In this document: positions 57,801 to 64,000 of the stretch, piece after piece | How the letters are laid out: every line of letters begins with the position of its first letter | Position numbering within the stretch: the first letter of the stretch is position 1 | NCBI RefSeq assembly: GCF_020360975.1 | Contig: NW_025408667.1 | Location: 2,914,001 to 2,978,000, forward strand | Direction: 5' to 3' | DNA from: Hirsutella rhossiliensis | Taxonomy: Eukaryota; Ascomycota; Sordariomycetes; Hypocreales; Ophiocordycipitaceae | Length of the DNA: 64,000 nt | Translations under genes and position numbers: made by a program | The notes under the pieces: model-generated | Seen by the model: only the letters and a program-made list of their open reading frames with translations | Database searches by the model: none | Told to the model about the DNA's origin: nothing

Positions 57801-58393
57801 TCTGCCGGGACGGTGTCACCCATCTTGAGCAGCACGATGTCTCCTGGAACTACCTCGGGACTGCGACACGGTTAGTCGTGGCTGTCGCGGCTGCAAAGCG
57901 AGGAACGGGCCGGCTCACTTGGAGATGACTTGGGTTTTGCCATCGCGCAATACCATGGCGCTGGGGGAAGAGAGGGCGCGGAGAGCATCCATGTGCTTCT
58001 CGGCGCGGTACTCTTGCCAGAAGCCAATGGTGACGTTGAGCACGATGACGAAGGCGAGGACGCCTCCCTCGATGTAATCCTCGATGCCAAAGCTGAGAGC
58101 CATGGCAAATACCAAAACCTGCAGAATCCATGTTAGACGATTGGCCGACACAGACGCAGGGCGGGCCAATGGCAAAGGGAGTATTGACGTACAATAATCA
58201 TGGCATTGAGAAGCTGCTTGGTCAGGATGCTGTACCAGGGGATGGCCTGCCCCACGTTGAGTTCATTCTTGGGGTATATTTCCTGCAGTTGGGCAACCTG
58301 TGCCGAGGTGAGGCCCTTGTCGATGTCGGTGGAGAGGGCCTGGGCCGTCTCCTCGACAGACAGGAGGAAGGGGTGCTTTGGGAACTCAGCCAT
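54851..58393 (-). CDS. ENA1: ENA-type Na+/K+-exporting P-type ATPase (four exons, 1118 aa)
   Basis: Pumps Na+ (or K+, Li+) out of the cell against high salt or alkaline pH; plasma membrane, type IID ATPase. Exons 58393-58193, 58118-57919, 57860-57252 and 57197-54851; introns of 74, 58 and 54 bp have GTACGT, GTGAGC and GTGAGT donors, two of them with a CTAAC branch site. Motifs are the N-terminal cation-ATPase stretch LNVGQAIPWYSILTKQLLNA, EEGQLTGES (actuator), PESLVAVL (ion site in TM4), ICSDKTGTLTEG with phospho-Asp at about 375, FTKGAVERVLDLC (nucleotide domain), MLTGDHPETA, MTGDGVNDAPSL, and the C-terminal helices. The IIPESLVAVLTITM sequence and insertions rich in charged residues separate ENA from Ca2+ pumps. 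Length is typical. Ser/Thr-rich C-terminal tail with basic motifs. Confidence 0.94.
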
Positions 58394-60383
58394 TATCGCA
58401 AGGCGGCAGGTAGCAGAAGAATCCGTGCTCGGATGCGGGGCACAGGCTCGTCAAGGTCCGGAGTTGATTCATAGACGACGATGTGATGCGTGCGTGTGCT
58501 TTTGGTCAGTTGACTGAGACAATGGCCTAAGTGTCGACCTTTATTGTTGGAGGTTTCAGTCGACTGGACTGGGTGAGGAGAGACGTTTGTTTGGGTCGAC
58601 CTTTGCAGTTGTTATCTCGAGCATCAAGGTTCGCAGACAGTCATGGGAGGCGGGGACCAGCCGATATTAGTATTCGTGGACTACGGCCGAGTGTTGCTTT
58701 CTGCCGAGCCATGATGAAATGGGGCCATGGGCAACTCGGAACTCTTGGCGAAGCCTCTCTATCCACAATTTGCAATGCGCCCAGCGAGTCAACAGCGTCG
58801 CCCTCCTTCTCCACGCTCCAACGTTCGTGGCGTGACGTCAAGGGACCGCAATGGTGGCTCGACGAGATGCGGTCGTGAGGCTTGGCGAAAGCATCAATCC
58901 TAGGGATGGCCGTCTGCTGCATACGGCTGAAGACGGCGCCGTTTGGTATGGAGGGGAATCTTTGAACCTGAGGCGATGAGCGTCTGGGGCAGTAGAAGGA
59001 AAAACCTGGAGTTCGCTGCACCTGCCGCCTGCACCTGCCGCCTGCGGAGAGCCGACCTGTTGTTCCATGAGGCTCCTTCCATCATGATTCATCCAATCAG
59101 CACCACGCCCCGCCTTGGCGTGCCGACGGGAACGGCTGGGGCAAGGAAACGTGCTCTCAATTACGAGAGAATGGACTCGTCACCAGTAGCCATGGGCGCT
59201 CACCTCCCGGCATTCAGCGCAAAGACGGCTCTCGCCCATCCCACGTGACGCTGAAGCCCCCGTCGCACTTTCTCTCCCATGCCAAGAAACAGTGCCAAGA
59301 CACCCTTGGCAACGCGTGGCCTCGAATCCTGATAACGGCTCTGCCAAGAATAAGTTACATACGGATACTGTACGGATACGCACGGCTTCATCAACACCTA
59401 CGGATGCTGGTCCCGGCGCGCACATGGCGCCTCGATGCACCCCGATGACTGGCGGTGCACACAATAAGCTTATCTGTGCCGTGCCCATGAACTGCAGGAC
59501 TAGTGACTAAGTGCTGCTTTTGCCCGCCAATCGTCTAGCAGACCGAGGGCCATACCGATCGTGCAAAGGAAGCTTTCAGCCAGTGTCTAAAATAGGCCTA
59601 GACCCTAGCCAAGCCAAGCCGTGCCATCAGCTTCTCGACGCCTTCCCATCCCGGCTTACCTCCGTTTCCCCAAGCCCCATCGCCAAGAGCCGAGCCTTGG
59701 CATTCCTCCAAGCGCCGAGTCACGTGCCCCCTCACCTCCCCCGAGCCGCCCTGCTGCGCCCTCCCGATGGCGACCGTGGATGTCCTACCTGCCCGTCCGT
59801 GCTGCCGTGGTCACGCCCAGAACATGGCCTGAGCCGCGTCGTGATGCGTGAGGCTGAGTGCCCCCGGGCGCATCCACGCAAGGACCGGGCGGGTCCCGCA
59901 ATCGGAACATGTGGCTGAGTTTGGCCCGACCTTCCTCGTCGCGAGATGCCCTGCAAAATGCATCTCACGGCACCAACTCCCCTACGCCGCATCGTCCCAT
60001 CCTACAATTCCAATATCCAAGCACGTGTCAACATGCATTCAGAAAATGACTGCCAAGTCATGGACTGCGGGCCATGGTCCATCTAGTGCCGGCTTGCATG
60101 TTTTGCGCTCTGCAGCTCCCCAGCAGCTAACGAGGCAAACTCCCAACAAGGCCATCATCACGATGTTCGCTCATACGCTCGTGTCCAGGACACTAGATAC
60201 GTCACAGCACAAACTGCTTGCTAGGAGGCGGCCATAACCTCTGTCCTATGAATGACGACTTGTAAATCACCATATGTACATGTCCCCCGCATTTCTGATG
60301 AAGCCATTCTATAAGCACACCTTCTCTTCATTAGCTCAATGTGGTCCCCAAATGCATGCTGTAATCCGATACACCGCCGCCAT
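58394..60383. other. ENA promoter and GH128 3' region
   Basis: No supported gene in about 2 kb; short frames only. A direct repeat CACCTGCCGCCTG occurs twice at about 59019-59043. Confidence 0.5.
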
Positions 60384-61398
60384 CTATGAAAACCAACCGA
60401 CAACGAGCGCCGTAAAAAAAAAGGCCCCTAATAGCTTCGCACTGTGCGCAACTGTCGAGGACTTCCCGCTTTGGGGGCTCACGCCAGTGGCGTCAAAGCC
60501 CAGATACCAGGATCCAATGTCTGTCAGCTGACCCCCGTTGCTGAGAAAGGCAGCGTTGGGCCCAACGTTTGCCTTGTTTGCTCTAAAGGCGCCAAAGTAC
60601 GAGTAGCGGCCGATGTAGTCGAGTTTGTCAAAATAGTCAACCGTCTGCTTGAAGAAGTCTTGAGTCGGGCCGAGGTCTTGGTGCGCATAGGCGTACTCGG
60701 TTATCCAAATCTCTGCATCTGGCCATCTGCGAGGACAAGGTTAGGCTCGAGCTCGCCTGCGCGGAAGCATTGACAGAAGCGGTGACTCACGTAGCCTTGC
60801 GCTCGCCAATATGAGAGGCAAGCCCGGCAAAGTTGTCGTACCAGTGGACCGGCAGGAAGTCCCAGGTGCAATTCTTTCTTTCACCGGCCGTGCTCACCAA
60901 GTCTGAGCAGTTCCCCAGGAACTGCTTCAGCCAAGGCAGGCCTCCACGACCGCCGGTGCAGGCCGGCAGGCCAAGCTTGATGCCCATCCTGCCAAGGGGC
61001 TCAAAATTGGCAACCCAGGCCTGGGCCGCGTCTTGGGGCTTGACGTTGCTTCCGCCAACGCTGGCGTCGGCATCCGGCTCATTGAAAGCCAGTACGCGCT
61101 GAATATTCCTCCCCTCGTCCACGAGCTTCTTGACTTGGTCAAAAAAGGTCGTGTCATTGGGATTGGGACCGAGGCCCCACATCATGGGAATATACTCGAG
61201 CTCTTCTTGACTCAGACCGGCGTAGGCGGGGGAAGGGAGGCTCTGGTAGTTGTAATACCATTTCAGGTCACTACCAGGCTTGACCCAGACTTGGTTGTCC
61301 TCGGGGTGATTCTCGTTTGGCGTGAAGCAGAGTCCGCGCTTCGACGAGGCCGCCTGTCCGAGGGCAGAAGCGGCGAGTAGTCCGGCGAGAAGCCTCAT
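60384..61398 (-). CDS. GH128-family beta-1,3-glucanase-like protein, probably GPI-anchored (316 aa)
   Basis: Exon 1 61398-60791, exon 2 60726-60384; intron GTGAGT, CCTAACC branch site, CTCGCAG. The join gives GERKAT-WPDAEIWITEYAY. Signal peptide MRLLAGLLAASALGQA. Family marks are KRGLCF at the mature start, WYYNYQ, and MMWGLG. Others are LAFNEPD (Glu107, probable acid/base), PVHWYD, and WITEYAY (Glu213, probable nucleophile), as in Asl1-like glycosyl hydrolases. The C-terminus, FDATGVSPQSGKSSTVAHSA then LLGAFFFTALVVGWFS, looks like a GPI-attachment signal. It would cut or bind wall beta-1,3-glucan at the cell surface. An in-frame upstream ATG (61542) would bury the signal peptide, so it is not used. 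Confidence 0.93.
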
Positions 61399-62663
61399 GG
61401 TGGAGAGAATTGTTCCGGGGGACGGAGATTGGGGGTATTCGACTGCGATAAAGAGACGTCCAAAAAATAGAATTGAGGCGACAGACGATGGGTTCGCCAA
61501 ATCGGAAGTTGGCGGGATTGAGGAATGGGAAGTGGAAAGCAATCGAGCCGAAAGGGCAGCTCTAAAGCGTCGTCATTGCGACAGGAAGAGAGTTGGAAAG
61601 CGAAGGCTTCGAGCGGGCTTCGAATGGCGCCTGGGCGTCGTCGCTGTCGGTCGCAACGGTGGTGGGCTGTCGTCTGAGGTCTCTATAGTCGGTGGACGAT
61701 GGCGCATCAAGGGGCTAAGGAGCGACGAAAAGAGGCCACAGCGGGATGAGCGAAAGAGGAGGAGGGAAAGGGCAAAGAGGGACAAGGAAATGGGAACCTG
61801 GACGCGACCTGAAAGCTGCATTTTGCTGCAGCCACATGGCCAGGGGTGGGAAGACTGGCGAGTGGTTCATGACCCTCCACTTCCTTCCTTGCTGGGCAGG
61901 TGGTGCAAATTCAAAAGAGGATCCCGGAGCTTTTTCAATACGAGGCACCCGCACCCAGTCTGTCACTTGTCCAGGGGGTTCGGGCCGGGTCGACGCGAGC
62001 GCCAGAAGCGCCGTGGCGGGTCCATGTCAGCTACTACGGAGTAGTAATTAGTGAGTGCTCTGCAGGAGGTCAGACACTCTGTAGCCGCAACGGCTTCACT
62101 GGGCTTGGGGTAGGTAGGGGCCAGCAGCCACGGCTTCGTGGCCAGATCTCGTTGACGTGTAAGTTACTTGGTACAGAGATCTCACTTCAAATATCGAGTG
62201 AATGAACCGTAGGCGCATAGTTATTTATTTGTCCCCCAACTCGATAAATGTCAACTGACTCTCCATCTGCAGTCGGCAACTGGCGGCCATCAATCACGAT
62301 GCTCCGGAGACGCCGATGCATCTGAAGGGGACGCCTCACGACAGATACTGGGAGAGGAAATGGAGTCCAAGGCCTTCTTACGGATAGACTGAGGGAAGAT
62401 TAAGTGAAAGCACTGGGAGAAGGAGAAAATGAACGAGTTTGCCATTCTGTTGCAGCACGATTCATTAGTCAGCACACTTCTTCCTTTTGCCTCGGCTCAT
62501 CGACCCCATGCCGGCGGACCCTTCGGTCTTCCGTCCATCCCGTCGACGACAGCATTCGCCGTAGACCGCCCTCTGCCGACACGCCCATAACAACCTTTCC
62601 CGTGCCAAGTGTGCATGTTGCTCCTCTACCAGCTTCATCCTCCCACAGACAGGCACCTTCGCG
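61399..62663. promoter_or_regulatory. Divergent promoter of the GH128 and thiolase genes
   Basis: Both genes start outward from this 1.3-kb gap. It contains a TACTAC-GGA-GTAGTA hairpin at 62032-62046. No gene supported. Confidence 0.5.
62032..62046. repeat. TACTACGGAGTAGTA short hairpin
   Basis: Six-base arms with a GGA loop. Related ACTCCGTAGTAG and TACGGAGTAGTAG strings occur near 2030 and 14285, so it may be a dispersed motif. Confidence 0.7.
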
Positions 62664-64000
62664 ATGGCTGTCGAGCGCATCGGTTCCATCATCAAGCACC
62701 TGGCGCCTGGGTCGTCGTTGAGCAAGATGTATTCCTCCATCGCATCTAGCTCAACCTTGATTGCCCGCTGACTGGCAATGTTCTCTGCTCCAGCCAATCC
62801 AAGAATGCCGACGACGTCGTCATTACCCTGGCGATACGCACGCCTTTGACAAAGGCCAAAAAAGGCGGCTTCAAGGACACGAGCCTCGAGTACATGGTCT
62901 ACGCTCTCCTCAAGGAAGTCAAGAACCGCAGCGGCCTCGACCCCGCCCTTGTCGAGGACATTGCCCTCGGAAACGCAAGTCAACCCCCCTTCCCTTGATG
63001 TAGGCCGTCGCTCACCACGTTCGGGGCCTGCAGGTGTCGGATGGCAAAGCCGCCTACAAGCTCCGTGCCGCCGCCTTGGCTGCCGGCTTCCCCAACACCG
63101 CCGGCGCCTACTCGGTGAATCGCTTCTGCTCCTCGGGGCTGAAGGCGACGGCCGACATTGCGCATGCCATCGCCAACAACTCGATCCAGGTTGGCATCGC
63201 CTGCGGCGCCGAGACCATGTCCGAGGGCGGCGACCGTCTCGAGAAGCCCTTTGACGAGACTGTCCTGAACCAGAGCCAAGAGGCCGCCGACTGCATGCAG
63301 CCCATGGGCTGGACTAGCGAGAATGTGAGCCGCGACTTCAACATTGCCCGGGAAGAGATGGACAAGTACGCGGCCGAGAGCTTCCAGAGAGCGGAAAAGG
63401 CACAAAAGGCCGGTCTGTTTGACGATGAAATTGTCCCCATCACGACCAAGATCAAGGGCCCCGACGGCGAGTGGAAGGAGGTTACTCTGACCAAGGACGA
63501 GGGCATCCGGCCCGGGACCACGTCGGAGAGCTTGTCCAAGGTTCGACCGGCCTTTCCGCAGTGGGGACCTACCACGACCGGCGGCAATGCCAGCCAGGTA
63601 ACGGACGGAGGTGAGAAACTGCGGCCCAAGTCTTGCAAGCCACAAGCGACCTGGGGCGAGAGGCTAATCAGAAGAGAACCTCAGCCGCCGCTCTCATAAT
63701 GATGAAGCGGTCGACGGCCGTTCGGCTCGGCCAGCCCATCCTAGCCAAGTACGTCGGCTCCACCGTCGCCGGCCTGGCACCGCGCATCATGGGCATCGGC
63801 CCCAGCATCGCCATTCCCAAGCTGCTGTCCATCTACAACGTCACGCTCGCCGACATGGACGTGATTGAGGTCAACGAGGCGTTTGCGTCCATGGCCGTCT
63901 ACTGCCGGGACAAGCTGGGTCTCGAGTGGGACAAGATGAACCCACGCGGCGGGGCTATTGCGCTGGGCCACCCGCTCGGTGCGACGGGCGCGAGACAGAT
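62664..64000 (+). CDS. Peroxisomal 3-ketoacyl-CoA thiolase, 3' end beyond the window
   Basis: Last step of fatty-acid beta-oxidation: cuts 3-ketoacyl-CoA with CoA to acetyl-CoA. Exons 62664-62728, 62794-62974, 63034-63610 and 63685 to the window end. Intron 2 (62975-63033) is a GC-AG intron (donor GCAAGT). The N-terminus has a fitting PTS2 peroxisomal signal, RI-GSIIK-HL at residues 5-13. Active-site Cys114 sits in NRFCSSGLKA; NEAFAS and GHPLGATGAR (His) follow. The last catalytic Cys (CxG motif) lies past base 64000, so the entry is partial. Splicing at each site restores the known thiolase sequence, for example ASQVTDGA-AALIMMKRS. Confidence 0.94.

Overview
The window reads as nuclear DNA of a filamentous ascomycete, most likely Sordariomycetes/Hypocreales (inference). 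Genes carry short introns (mostly 54-80 bp) with GT..AG ends and RCTAAC/CTGAC branch sites. There are no operons or bacterial ribosome sites. The set thi4 with an intronic TPP riboswitch, medA/REN1/ACR1, an ENA P-type ATPase, GH128, a PTS2 thiolase and a Crypton-like element is typical of such fungi. Intron joins were worked out by eye; boundaries are predictions.

Left part (1-22 kb) looks like an accessory, gene-poor compartment behind one housekeeping gene. thi4 (minus) has a textbook TPP riboswitch in its leader. It is followed by a decayed cation/proton exchanger, then a secreted repeat protein with six RRS Kex2-type sites (5618-6347), a protein-kinase relic, and a 3.3-kb mobile element bounded by a 12-bp inverted repeat that encloses a broken Ndc10/GCR1_C (Crypton-type) gene. 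Next come three more predicted secreted proteins (13.9, 16.4 and 19.6 kb) and a cysteine-rich hypothetical protein at 21 kb.

Middle part (22-30 kb) is metabolic. It holds a secreted beta-propeller lactonase-like protein and then three neighbours whose families together match the erythritol/L-erythrulose catabolic route: a TIM-like isomerase, an RpiB-like isomerase and a DAK-family kinase. The RpiB-like and kinase genes share a 751-bp divergent promoter.

From 29.8 to 48.3 kb I find no gene I can support. The right half of this 18.5-kb stretch is rich in C/T tracts and leads into the developmental regulator medA, so part of it is probably promoter and long 5' leader.

Right part (48-64 kb) is conserved core: medA, a beta carbonic anhydrase with two in-frame starts (mitochondrial and cytosolic), a convergent ENA-type Na+ ATPase with four exons, a GPI-type GH128 glucanase, and a peroxisomal 3-ketoacyl-CoA thiolase that runs off the window end.

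The best candidate for something new is the Kex2-repeat precursor with its decayed extension after the stop codon. The inverted-repeat-bounded Crypton-like element and the compact erythrulose-phosphate cluster come next.
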